Of a stretch of DNA of 64,000 bases, positions 25,425-33,644 are shown piece after piece. This DNA is from Roseospira marina (lineage in GTDB: Bacteria > Pseudomonadota > Alphaproteobacteria > Rhodospirillales > Rhodospirillaceae), in NCBI RefSeq assembly GCF_014197855.1, contig NZ_JACIGJ010000003.1, positions 1 to 64,000 of the forward strand. The letters are read 5' to 3'. A program made the translations under genes and the position numbers. A model generated the notes under the pieces. It saw nothing but the letters and a program-made list of their open reading frames with translations. It did no database searches and was not told the origin of the DNA. Positions within the stretch are counted from its first letter, which is position 1. Every line of letters begins with the position of its first letter.

Positions 25425-26040
25425 GTCAGGCTATCCCCTGTATCCCCCGGTTGCCGCCATGACACGCCGCCCCTCAAGAGCAGCCAAGTCGCCCCTACCA
25501 TAGAGCGATATATGAGCGTCGCTACGCTCAAAGCCAATCCTGGAGTGTAGCGCGTCGGGCACCGACAGGAAACCGCGATCCACCTCGATTCAAACCACCT
25601 GAAATGGATGCACTCGCCGACACCACCGGAGCGACGAGCGCCCCGACCGACCCGCCATGCGCCCGCCCCCCCGGCGCGTCCCGCGGCAAACTACGTGTCA
25701 ATCTGCGACCCGCGCACCGGCTGCGGGTTTCATTTTGCAACACCGGCCTTTCCCGTCCGCAGACCGCGCCATGGGGGCACACGCAGGGCGAGCCGGTTGG
25801 GACGCCAAATCCTAGGCCTCCGGTCATACCCCAGCGCCCGGCTCTGCCTCTCCGTCTGTTGGTCCCGTCCTGGCACGATCCCTGCTTTCTCCGAACGGTC
25901 GGATAACACCCCGAACCCGCAGGTCCGAACCATCGGTCGAGCAAACGGTCGCTCACGCCGACCTCCGCCGCCGCTGAAGTCGGATCCGGGCAGACGTCCC
26001 GCGCGTGTTGGCCCTGAGTCAGACAAAAGGGAACCGCATC
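25425..26040. other. 616-bp gene-free region between divergent genes
   Basis: Divergent promoters must lie here. On the kinase side TTGGCT (25537-25532) with CATATA (25514-25509), 17 bp apart on the minus strand, is a weak candidate. A small dyad, GAGCGT at 25514-25519 with ACGCTC at 25524-25529, lies in its spacer. A frame of about 100 codons at 25604-25906 has no ribosome site and an Arg/Pro-rich composition, so I do not call it a gene. Confidence 0.35.
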
Positions 26041-27324
26041 ATGGTTGCGATCGCGTCGAGGTCCCGGTACGCCAGCACCCTTGACAGTCTGCGGCCTTCT
26101 GCGCTTGCGCTGATCCGCGCGGACCGGCCCGTGCCCGGCCTGGCGTGCCTGTCCGAGACGGTCCCGCCGTCTCTCCTGCCCATCGCGGGCAAGCCGCTGC
26201 TCTTTTTCACCCTGGAGGATCTCGCCGCCGTCGGGTTTAGCGCCGTGGCGATCGCCATCGCGCCGGACGACACATCCGTCCGCGACGCCGTCGGCGACGC
26301 CAGCGCGTGGGGCCTAACCGTGGAGTGGCTCCAAACCGATCGGCGAGCGACCAATCAGGCCCTCCGACGTCGTATTGATCCGACCATGGCGCGGCCCACG
26401 CTGATTCTGGACGCCATGGTTCTGCGGTCCCCGTCGGTGCGCGCTGCCCTGGCCGCAGCGGAGAGCGCGCCGAAAAGCATGCTGTTCAACACCCGCTTCG
26501 GGGTACATCTGATCCCGCCCAGCACGGCGGGAACGCCCCACGGGGCATCGGACATGCCGCTGGACCTGTCCGGCGATGCGCTGCCCGTCCGCACGCTGGC
26601 GGACTACCACACCGCCAACATGCGGACCCTGTCCGGTCATTTGGGAGGACTCGCGCTCGACGCGCCCCCGGCAACCGGCCCCACGCCCAACGCAGACCCC
26701 GTCAAGCCACGCAACCAGGGCACACAAAACGGCTCCATTCACATCGGCGCGTTCACCCTCGTTGACGGTGATGCCGTGCTGACCGGCCGGGTCTCGATCT
26801 CCGAGGGCTGCGTGATCGGCCCCGATACCGTGATCCGGGACAGCGTCGTCCTGCCGAACACGCATGTCGGCGCCGGGCTGCACATCGAAAACGCCGTGCT
26901 CGCCGGCTCCGTGCTGTTGCGCAATGAACGGAGCGAGCGGACGCCCCCCGCTGTGCCGCAGTCCGAGCCCCCTCGCCCGCAACCGCCGCGGCGCCCAGCC
27001 ACCGCACCCGGTACGAGTCGCCCACAGACGCCCACCCTGATGGAAAAGGGGTTCGCGGGCGTTCTTCTGACGGTCAGCCTGGGACGCCACCCGCGCCACA
27101 GGGCGTTGGCGTCCGTTGTGGCAGGCCGCATGCGCCTCATCGGCACCGGGTCCGAGGGGCCCGGTGACGGGCCCCAAGGGGCCTTTCGCCCATCCGATCT
27201 GCTCCTCGGCCAAGACGGCGACGCCCTGGAGCGCCGCTTGACCGATCTGGTCACCCTGGCGCGGCTGGATGGACCGGGAACGCTGCGGATCCTGGCCCGG
27301 GGCTGGCGCCGCCTCGGCCGATGA
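26041..27324 (+). CDS. Degenerate sugar-nucleotidyltransferase with partial left-handed beta-helix
   Basis: A 427-residue protein. Residues about 40-185 resemble sugar-phosphate nucleotidyltransferases: PSLLPIAGKPLLFFTLEDLAAVGF matches the substrate block, split here as LLPIAGKPLL and TLEDLAAVGF. The upstream GxGTRL signature and catalytic Arg/Lys are missing. Residues about 235-300 form a short left-handed beta-helix (ISEGCVIGPDTVIRDSVVLPNTHVGAGL with hexapeptide spacing). A Pro-rich linker (about 305-340) leads to a C-terminal segment of unclear origin. It is likely catalytically inactive, perhaps regulatory or structural in polysaccharide synthesis. The ATG at 26041 has an AAGGGA site. A lower-confidence TTG start lies 12 codons earlier. 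Confidence 0.6.
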   Translation: MVAIASRSRYASTLDSLRPSALALIRADRPVPGLACLSETVPPSLLPIAGKPLLFFTLEDLAAVGFSAVAIAIAPDDTSVRDAVGDASAWGLTVEWLQTDRRATNQALRRRIDPTMARPTLILDAMVLRSPSVRAALAAAESAPKSMLFNTRFGVHLIPPSTAGTPHGASDMPLDLSGDALPVRTLADYHTANMRTLSGHLGGLALDAPPATGPTPNADPVKPRNQGTQNGSIHIGAFTLVDGDAVLTGRVSISEGCVIGPDTVIRDSVVLPNTHVGAGLHIENAVLAGSVLLRNERSERTPPAVPQSEPPRPQPPRRPATAPGTSRPQTPTLMEKGFAGVLLTVSLGRHPRHRALASVVAGRMRLIGTGSEGPGDGPQGAFRPSDLLLGQDGDALERRLTDLVTLARLDGPGTLRILARGWRRLGR

Positions 27325-27439
27325 CGGTGGCGCCGGACATGAGCGCGGGCCCGGATGGATCGTCCCTTTTCGGACGCGCCGTGAGCGGTCATCATGATGC
27401 GATGGACCACCACAGCGACGCGGAGGGTCCGGCCCTACC

Positions 27440-28582
27440 ATGACCTGCGAATCGATCCCGCGCGATCCGGCCCCCGCCCCGGCGCGAACACCGTCGGCCG
27501 AACGCTTCCCGATTGCCCACCCGGGGCGCCACGGAATGCGCCTGGACGACGGGCGCATCGAATGCCGGGTGTGCCCGCGCCGCTGCCGCATCCCGGAGGG
27601 CGGGCGCGGCCTGTGCTTCGTGCGCGGCGTGCAGGACGGCGCCCTGGTCCTGACGACCTACGGCCGCTCCTCCGGGTTCTGCATCGATCCGATCGAGAAG
27701 AAGCCGCTCAACCACTTCCTGCCTGGGACACCGATCCTGTCGTTCGGCACCGCCGGCTGCAACCTGACCTGCAAGTTCTGCCAGAACTGGGAGATCAGCA
27801 AGGCCCGGCAGTGGGAACGCCTGAACGCCCCCGCCACGCCGGACCGCATTGCGTCGGTCGCGGCGGCCCAGGCCTGCCGGTCGGTCGCCTTCACCTACAA
27901 CGACCCGGTGATCTTCCTGGAATACGCCGTCGACACCGCCGCCGCCTGCCGGGAGCGGGGCCTGAAGTCCGTGGCGGTGACGGCCGGCTACATCGAGCCG
28001 GCGGCGCGCGCCGACTTCTTCGCCCCCATGGACGCCGCCAACGTGGACCTGAAGGCGTTCACGGAGGGCTTCTATCACCAGCTTTCCAGCGCCCATCTGG
28101 CGCCGGTGCTGGACACCCTGCGCTACCTCGTCCACGACACCGCCGTGTGGGTGGAGATCACGACGCTGCTGATCCCGACCCAGAACGACGGCGACGATGA
28201 ACTCAAGGCGCTCGCCGACTGGGTGGCGGAGGCCTTGGGGCCGGACGTGCCGCTGCACTTCTCCGCCTTTCACCCGGACCACAAGATGCGCGACCTGCCA
28301 CCGACGCCGCCCGCCACGCTGTCGCGGGCGCGGGCTATCGCCAAGGCGGCGGGACTGCGGCACGTCTACACCGGCAACGTTCACGACGTGGACGGCGGCA
28401 GCACCCACTGCCCCGGCTGCGGGGCGCGGGTCATCGAACGGGATTGGTACGAGCTGCGCGACTGGCACCTGGACGACACCGGGCATTGCCGGAGTTGCGG
28501 CACCCGCCTCGCGGGTGTGTTCGACGGTCCACCCGGCGCCTGGGGCCGCCAACGCCAGCCGGTGCGCCTGGGCGCGGCTTAA
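27440..28582 (+). CDS. amrS: AmmeMemoRadiSam-type radical SAM enzyme
   Basis: A 380-residue radical SAM protein. The N-terminus has an extra cysteine block (CRVCPRRCRIPEGGRGLCFVR) followed by NHFLPGTPILSFGTAGCNLTCKFCQNW, whose CNLTCKFC coordinates the SAM-binding [4Fe-4S] cluster. FTYNDPVIFLEY and AVTAGYIEP are typical of AmrS. A C-terminal zinc-ribbon-like pair (CPGCG and CRSCG) follows. AmrS usually sits with AmrA and Memo; neither is adjacent here. The reaction is not established. The gene stands 115 bp after the nucleotidyltransferase-like gene and 87 bp before gltX. Confidence 0.9.
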   Translation: MTCESIPRDPAPAPARTPSAERFPIAHPGRHGMRLDDGRIECRVCPRRCRIPEGGRGLCFVRGVQDGALVLTTYGRSSGFCIDPIEKKPLNHFLPGTPILSFGTAGCNLTCKFCQNWEISKARQWERLNAPATPDRIASVAAAQACRSVAFTYNDPVIFLEYAVDTAAACRERGLKSVAVTAGYIEPAARADFFAPMDAANVDLKAFTEGFYHQLSSAHLAPVLDTLRYLVHDTAVWVEITTLLIPTQNDGDDELKALADWVAEALGPDVPLHFSAFHPDHKMRDLPPTPPATLSRARAIAKAAGLRHVYTGNVHDVDGGSTHCPGCGARVIERDWYELRDWHLDDTGHCRSCGTRLAGVFDGPPGAWGRQRQPVRLGAA

Positions 28583-28669
28583 GTCACCGCAGGGGTATGG
28601 GCTGAGTCTGGCATCGCGCGGCCGTCCGTGCGACAACCCGGGCCTCCGTGACCGTAACCGAGACCCGCC

Positions 28670-30061
28670 ATGTCCGCCGCCCGTGTCCGTTTCGCGCCCA
28701 GCCCCACCGGCCATCTCCATGTCGGCAACATCCGGACCGGCTTGGTCAATTGGCTGTTCGCACGCAAGGCCGGGGGCGCCTTCGTGCTGCGCTTCGACGA
28801 CACCGACACCGAGCGATCGCGCCCCGAGTACGTCACCGGCATTCGCGACGACCTGCGCTGGCTGGGCCTGACCTGGGATGAGGAAGCGTTCCAGTCCGAA
28901 CGGGCCGACCGTCACGCCGCCGTGGTGGAGACCCTCAAGGCCGAGGGGCGGCTGTACGCCTGCTATGAGACGCCGGAGGAGCTGGAGTACAAGCGCCGCC
29001 GCCAGCGCGCGCGCGGCCAGCCGCCGATCTACGACCGCGCCGGCCTCACCCTGACCGACGCCGAGCGCGCCCGGCTGGAGGCCGAGGGCCGCCACCCGCA
29101 CTGGCGCTTCCGCCTGGATCACGAGGATATCCGCTGGGACGACCTCGTGCGGGGCGCCTGCCACTACGAATCGGCCCACCTGTCCGACCCCGTTCTTGTG
29201 CGGGCGGACGGTACACTGCTCTACACCTTGCCGTCGGTGGTGGACGACATCGACATGGCCATCACCCATGTCATCCGGGGCGAGGACCATGTGGTCAACA
29301 CGGCGGTGCAGATTCAACTCTGCCGCCTGCTGGGCGGCACGCCCCCGACCTTCGCGCATCTGTCGCTGATGACCGACGTCGGCGGCGGCGGCCTGTCCAA
29401 GCGGTTGGGCAGCGTGTCCGTGGCGGACCTGCGCTCCGACGGCCTGGAACCGATGGCCGTCAACGCCCTGCTGGCCCGCCTGGGCACCTCGGACGACGTG
29501 GCCCCCGTCACCACACTGGACGCCCTGGCCGACACCTTCGACCTCGGGCATTTCGGGCGGGCGGCGCCCAAGTTCGATCCGGCCGACCTCGCGCGCCTGA
29601 ACGCCCGGCTGCTGCACGGCCTGGACTACGACGCCGCCAAGCCGCGGCTGGCCGCGCTGAAGGCGGACGGCGGCCCGGCGTTCTGGGACGCCGTGCGCGG
29701 GAACCTGGAGCGTTTCGCCGATGTGGCGGAGTGGCACGCGGTCGCCTTCGGTGACGTCGTGCCGCGCGCCGATGCCGCCACCGACGCCGGGTTCCTGCGC
29801 ACCGCCGCCGAGGCCCTGCCGGAAGAGCCCTGGGACGCCGCGACGTGGTCCACCTGGACCGGCGCGTTGAAGGCCGCCACCGGCCGCAAGGGCAAGGGCC
29901 TGTTCATGCCGCTGCGTCTGGCCCTGACCGGGCAGCCCAAGGGACCTGAGCTGGCCGCCCTGCTCCCCCTTATCGGCCGCGCCCGCGCCCTCGACCGCCT
30001 GCGCCGCGCGGCAGCAGACGGGGCGGCGGACAGGGCGGCGCAGGCACCGACACGCGCGTAG
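28670..30061 (+). CDS. gltX: Glutamyl-tRNA synthetase
   Basis: A 463-residue class Ib aminoacyl-tRNA synthetase that charges tRNA with glutamate. [15 protein letters not shown] carries the HIGH motif (HVGN), and LSKRLG is the KMSKS-type loop. [13 protein letters not shown] and [10 protein letters not shown] are further family blocks. Alphaproteobacteria often have two GltX copies, one possibly acting on tRNA-Gln for the transamidation route; which copy this is cannot be told. The start at 28670 fits the family N-terminus. It is 17 bp upstream of upp, probably in one transcript. Confidence 0.95.
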   Translation: MSAARVRFAPSPTGHLHVGNIRTGLVNWLFARKAGGAFVLRFDDTDTERSRPEYVTGIRDDLRWLGLTWDEEAFQSERADRHAAVVETLKAEGRLYACYETPEELEYKRRRQRARGQPPIYDRAGLTLTDAERARLEAEGRHPHWRFRLDHEDIRWDDLVRGACHYESAHLSDPVLVRADGTLLYTLPSVVDDIDMAITHVIRGEDHVVNTAVQIQLCRLLGGTPPTFAHLSLMTDVGGGGLSKRLGSVSVADLRSDGLEPMAVNALLARLGTSDDVAPVTTLDALADTFDLGHFGRAAPKFDPADLARLNARLLHGLDYDAAKPRLAALKADGGPAFWDAVRGNLERFADVAEWHAVAFGDVVPRADAATDAGFLRTAAEALPEEPWDAATWSTWTGALKAATGRKGKGLFMPLRLALTGQPKGPELAALLPLIGRARALDRLRRAAADGAADRAAQAPTRA

Positions 30062-30078
30062 TTCCGGAGAGCCTTACC

Positions 30079-30732
30079 ATGAAGACCGACCCCGCCTTTC
30101 CGACCCTGTCGATCCTGGATCATCCGCTGATCCAGCACAAACTGACCCTCATGCGGCGCACCGACACGTCGACCCGCACCTTCCGCAACCTGCTGCGGGA
30201 GATCGCGCTGCTGATGGGCTATGAGATTACCCGCGATTTGCCCCTGGAGCATGGCCCGATCGAAACACCGGTCACCGCCATGCCGGCCGCACCGATGATC
30301 GCCGGCAAGAAGATCGCGGTGGTGCCCATCCTGCGGGCCGGCACCGGCATGGCCGACGGCCTTCTGGACCTGATGCCCTCGGCGCGGATCGGGCATATCG
30401 GCCTGTACCGCGACCCGGAGACTCACCAGCCCGTCGAGTACCTCGTGAAGTTGCCGCCGGTGGACGGGCGCCTCTTCCTGGTGACGGACCCCATGCTGGC
30501 GACGGGCAATTCGACCACCCATGCCCTGGACATCCTGAATGCCAACGGTGTGCCCGACTCTCGCATCCGCGTCATGGTGCTGGTCGCGGCGCCGGAGGGC
30601 GTGCGCGTCGTGCAGGAGTCGCACCCCACCGTCCCGATCTACACCGCCGCCCTGGACGACTGCCTGAACGAGCACGCCTACATCGTGCCCGGCCTGGGCG
30701 ACGCGGGCGACCGCCTGTTCGGCACCAAATGA
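30079..30732 (+). CDS. upp: Uracil phosphoribosyltransferase
   Basis: A 217-residue salvage enzyme converting uracil and PRPP to UMP. The PRPP-binding loop appears as [12 protein letters not shown], and the N-terminal [22 protein letters not shown] and [14 protein letters not shown] blocks are characteristic. The C-terminal [13 protein letters not shown] is the usual uracil-site end. It has a GGAGAG ribosome site, and its stop overlaps the cupin start by four bases. Confidence 0.96.
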   Translation: MKTDPAFPTLSILDHPLIQHKLTLMRRTDTSTRTFRNLLREIALLMGYEITRDLPLEHGPIETPVTAMPAAPMIAGKKIAVVPILRAGTGMADGLLDLMPSARIGHIGLYRDPETHQPVEYLVKLPPVDGRLFLVTDPMLATGNSTTHALDILNANGVPDSRIRVMVLVAAPEGVRVVQESHPTVPIYTAALDDCLNEHAYIVPGLGDAGDRLFGTK

Positions 30733-31109
30733 CCGGGCCGAGCGGGCGCGACGGGTTGAAAGCGAGCGCCCTGCGCTCGGCCAACCTGTTCCAGGACGCG
30801 CTCCCGCCGGAGACCGGCGAACGGGTCGAAACCCTGCTGCGGCGCGGGCCGCTGCATGTCGAGCGCATCATCAGCAGCGACCGCCCGGACAGCACGCTCT
30901 ACGACCAGCCGCAGGACGAATGGGTGGCGCTGCTTCAGGGCACGGCGACGCTCTGGGTGGACGGCACGGAGATCCCGTTGCAGACCGGGGATACCCTGTT
31001 CCTGCCCGCCCACACGCCGCACCGGGTGTTGAGGACCTCCGCCGATCCCGCCTGTGTGTGGCTGGCGGTCCATCTGCATCCGATCAAGGACACCGACGCC
31101 CCCGCGTAA
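30729..31109 (+). CDS. Small cupin-domain protein coupled to upp
   Basis: A 126-residue single cupin. The two motifs are [17 protein letters not shown] (motif 1, with few metal ligands) and [17 protein letters not shown] (motif 2). WLAVHLHP closes the barrel. Some cupins of this size have a phosphomannose-isomerase-like fold without enzymatic activity. The four-base overlap (ATGA) with upp points to coupled translation, but no functional link to uracil salvage is known. Confidence 0.8.
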   Translation: MTGPSGRDGLKASALRSANLFQDALPPETGERVETLLRRGPLHVERIISSDRPDSTLYDQPQDEWVALLQGTATLWVDGTEIPLQTGDTLFLPAHTPHRVLRTSADPACVWLAVHLHPIKDTDAPA

Positions 31110-31244
31110 CGGCACACAGGACACACGTCGCCAAAGCCTCGCATCCCCGTGCAAACGCGGAGAGACGGCCCGAAATCTATGGTTTGACCGAACCGACACG
31201 CCCGCTAGCATCAAACGCTGATCTCTGGGATGAAGGAGCCTGAG

Positions 31245-31766
31245 ATGCCGATACCCCTTGCCGCAGCGGCGGCAATCGCCACAATTCTCGGAGTCACGAT
31301 CACCATCGGGCAGATCGGAACCGACTACGCAAGTGACGAGAAAGGCTTTGAGCGCCTGCGCAGCGACATGAAAACGGCGGCACGGCAAAATGACTATGTC
31401 GTTGCGTCGCGCGCCGCGGAGGAATACTTCTTTCTTCACCGTGAGGATTGGGAGAACCCAGCCACCCCCACCCTTACAAGCACCGGCTACACAAATCCCG
31501 CCATTCAGGCCATGCGTATTTTCGCCATCCCGAAAGGGACGACGAGCGCCTGTCGTTGTGTATCCTTCCGGCCCAAGGACGGCTTTTTTTCGAACGAATG
31601 GATCGTCACGACCTGGAACCGCAAGCCGGGCAGCGGTCTGTCTCGGAAGATCTATACGGCGACCACGGCCGAGGCGTCGGCGGTGTTTAAAGACAAGTAC
31701 ATCAACGGCGATCTCGCCATGCAAAAAGACCGTCGCCAGAAACTGGAGATCCATGGGCTTGCCTAG
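31245..31766 (+). CDS. Orphan low-GC protein with an N-terminal hydrophobic helix
   Basis: A 173-residue protein of unknown function. A single hydrophobic segment at 3-23 (PLAAAAAIATILGVTITIG) could be an anchor or signal. The rest is soluble, with two nearby cysteines (SACRCVSF). A pilin-like arrangement is superficially possible, but the Gly-Phe-Glu prepilin signature is absent. Base composition is visibly lower in GC (about 57 percent by rough count) than its neighbours, suggesting later acquisition. The ATG at 31245 is preferred over one at 31230 because AAGGAG lies six bases before it. Confidence 0.6.
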   Translation: MPIPLAAAAAIATILGVTITIGQIGTDYASDEKGFERLRSDMKTAARQNDYVVASRAAEEYFFLHREDWENPATPTLTSTGYTNPAIQAMRIFAIPKGTTSACRCVSFRPKDGFFSNEWIVTTWNRKPGSGLSRKIYTATTAEASAVFKDKYINGDLAMQKDRRQKLEIHGLA

Positions 31767-31848
31767 CGCGAACTGAACGGTTCCGAACGAATTCCTCCGG
31801 TACCCCATCTCGCCCCCGCCCCCACGACCGAGACGGATTCACCTCAGA

Positions 31849-32100
31849 ATGCCTCATCACCCAAATCACGGGGCCGCTGCAGATAGCCCGGCCCGCCCAT
31901 CGTCCTCGCCCGGCACCCTTCGACTGGCCCGGATCGTGGCCCTGCTGACCGCCGTCGCCATGCCGTTTTGCGGCTACGCGATTTACTTGAATCTGCCTTA
32001 TCTGACCGGGTTGGCCATCGTCGTCGCCCTGGCGCTGGTCGGCTTGAGCCTGTCCCTGGCCCTGCTGATCTTGGCCGATATGGCACAACGCGGCGCCTGA
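31849..32100 (+). CDS. Small two-helix membrane protein
   Basis: An 83-residue protein. Residues 1-25 are polar. Two membrane helices follow at about 27-48 and 52-76 ([20 protein letters not shown] and [20 protein letters not shown]). No family is recognised. No clear ribosome site precedes the ATG, and the call rests on the coherent hydrophobic pattern and a position free of other genes. It lies 145 bp upstream of cysS. Confidence 0.5.
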   Translation: MPHHPNHGAAADSPARPSSSPGTLRLARIVALLTAVAMPFCGYAIYLNLPYLTGLAIVVALALVGLSLSLALLILADMAQRGA

Positions 32101-32245
32101 GCCGTCCCGCCTCGCCCCCGCTTCGCCCCGTGACGGGGATGCCGTGGCACGACCGCCCATGGCGCCCCCCGTTGCGGTGCGGGGCTCGGACGCGGTAAGA
32201 CCGGGCCTTCGTTGCCGTATCCCCCGAGCGCAGAGATCCGCCACC

Positions 32246-33631
32246 ATGCCGCCGACGCTGTCCATTCAGGATACCCTGTCCCGCACCAAGACCCCCTTCG
32301 TGCCGCTCGACCCGGCGCATGTGCGGATGTACGTCTGCGGTCCCACGGTCTACGACCGCGCGCACATCGGCAACGCCCGCCCCGTTCTGGTGTTCGACGT
32401 GCTGTTCCGGCTGCTGCGGCAGCTGTATCCGCGCGTCACCTACGCCCGCAACATCACGGACGTGGACGACAAGATCAACGCGCGGGCCAAGGCCAGCGGG
32501 CGCACCATCGGTGAGATCACGGCGGAAACGACGCGCCAGTTCCACGCGGATATGGCCGCGCTGAACGCCCTGCCCCCCACGGTGGAGCCCCGCGCCACCG
32601 CCCACATCGGCCAGATGATCGCGATGATCGAGCGGCTCGTGGCGTCCGGTCATGCCTATGAGGCCGAGGGGCACGTTCTGTTCGCGGTGGGTCAGATGGG
32701 AGACTATGGCCGCCTGTCCGGCCGCTCCCACGACGAGATGATCGCCGGTGCCCGCGTGGAGGTCGCGCCCTACAAGCGCGACCCGGCGGACTTCGTGCTC
32801 TGGAAGCCCTCGACCGACGACCTGCCGGGCTGGGATAGCCCGTGGGGCCGGGGCCGCCCGGGCTGGCACATCGAATGCTCCGCCATGAGCGCCGAGCACC
32901 TGGGCCCCAGCTTCGACATTCACGGCGGCGGCCTGGACCTGATCTTTCCGCACCATGAGAACGAAATCGCGCAAAGCACCTGCGCCCATGGCAAGGGCAC
33001 CTTCGCGCGCTACTGGATGCACAACGGCTTCCTGATGGTCGAAGGCCAGAAGATGGCCAAGTCGCTGGGCAACTTCATCACGGTGCACGAATTGCTCGAC
33101 CGCGCGCCGGGCGAAGCCATTCGCCTGTGCATGCTGTCCACGCACTACCACCAACCGCTGGACTGGACCGAGGTCGGGCTCAGGCAGGCCAAGACTGCGC
33201 TTGACCGTCTGTACACCGCCGTGCGCGGCGCCGCCGACGTGACCGTGGAGGGCGAGCCGACTCCCTCGGACGCCCTGATGGACGCCCTGTGCGACGATCT
33301 CAACACGCCGCGCGCCATCGCGCTGCTGCACGAGACGGCGGGCGCCCTGAACAAGGCGACAGACCCGACCGAGCGGGCGCGGCTGAAGGGCGAGCTTTTG
33401 GGCGGCGGCGCGCTGCTTGGCTTTCTGGGGCTGGATCCGGATGCGTGGTTCCAGGGCGACAGCCCGGCGGACGGCCTGTCCGCCGCGGCGATCGAGGGCC
33501 TGATTGCGGAGCGCAAGGCCGCGCGCCAGGCCAAGGACTTCGCCCGCGCCGACGCCATCCGCGACGAATTGACCGCCCAGGGCATCGTGCTGGAGGACGG
33601 CCCGCAGGGCACGACCTGGAAGCGGGGGTAG
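32246..33631 (+). CDS. cysS: Cysteinyl-tRNA synthetase
   Basis: A 461-residue class I synthetase. The first zinc Cys is in [12 protein letters not shown], and the HIGH motif is [14 protein letters not shown] and [11 protein letters not shown] supply the remaining zinc ligands, and KMAKSLGNF is the KMSKS loop. Length and order match the family. The ATG at 32246 fits the family start; a longer frame upstream adds only Arg/Pro-rich sequence. It is convergent with the GGDEF-EAL gene, 13 bp apart. Confidence 0.96.
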   Translation: MPPTLSIQDTLSRTKTPFVPLDPAHVRMYVCGPTVYDRAHIGNARPVLVFDVLFRLLRQLYPRVTYARNITDVDDKINARAKASGRTIGEITAETTRQFHADMAALNALPPTVEPRATAHIGQMIAMIERLVASGHAYEAEGHVLFAVGQMGDYGRLSGRSHDEMIAGARVEVAPYKRDPADFVLWKPSTDDLPGWDSPWGRGRPGWHIECSAMSAEHLGPSFDIHGGGLDLIFPHHENEIAQSTCAHGKGTFARYWMHNGFLMVEGQKMAKSLGNFITVHELLDRAPGEAIRLCMLSTHYHQPLDWTEVGLRQAKTALDRLYTAVRGAADVTVEGEPTPSDALMDALCDDLNTPRAIALLHETAGALNKATDPTERARLKGELLGGGALLGFLGLDPDAWFQGDSPADGLSAAAIEGLIAERKAARQAKDFARADAIRDELTAQGIVLEDGPQGTTWKRG

Positions 33632-33644
33632 GCCCCAGAGTTCC

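Noticed and set aside
25604-25906. A 100-codon frame in the kinase upstream region
   Set aside because: No ribosome site, an Arg/Pro-rich composition and no hydrophobic or domain pattern.
27392-29737. A 781-codon frame antisense to amrS and gltX
   Set aside because: It has a His/Arg/Gly-rich composition typical of shadow frames; both sense genes are well-conserved enzymes.
31245-31320. A type IV pilin signature in the low-GC orphan protein
   Set aside because: The hydrophobic helix is present, but the Gly-[Phe/Met]-x4-Glu prepilin cleavage motif is not.
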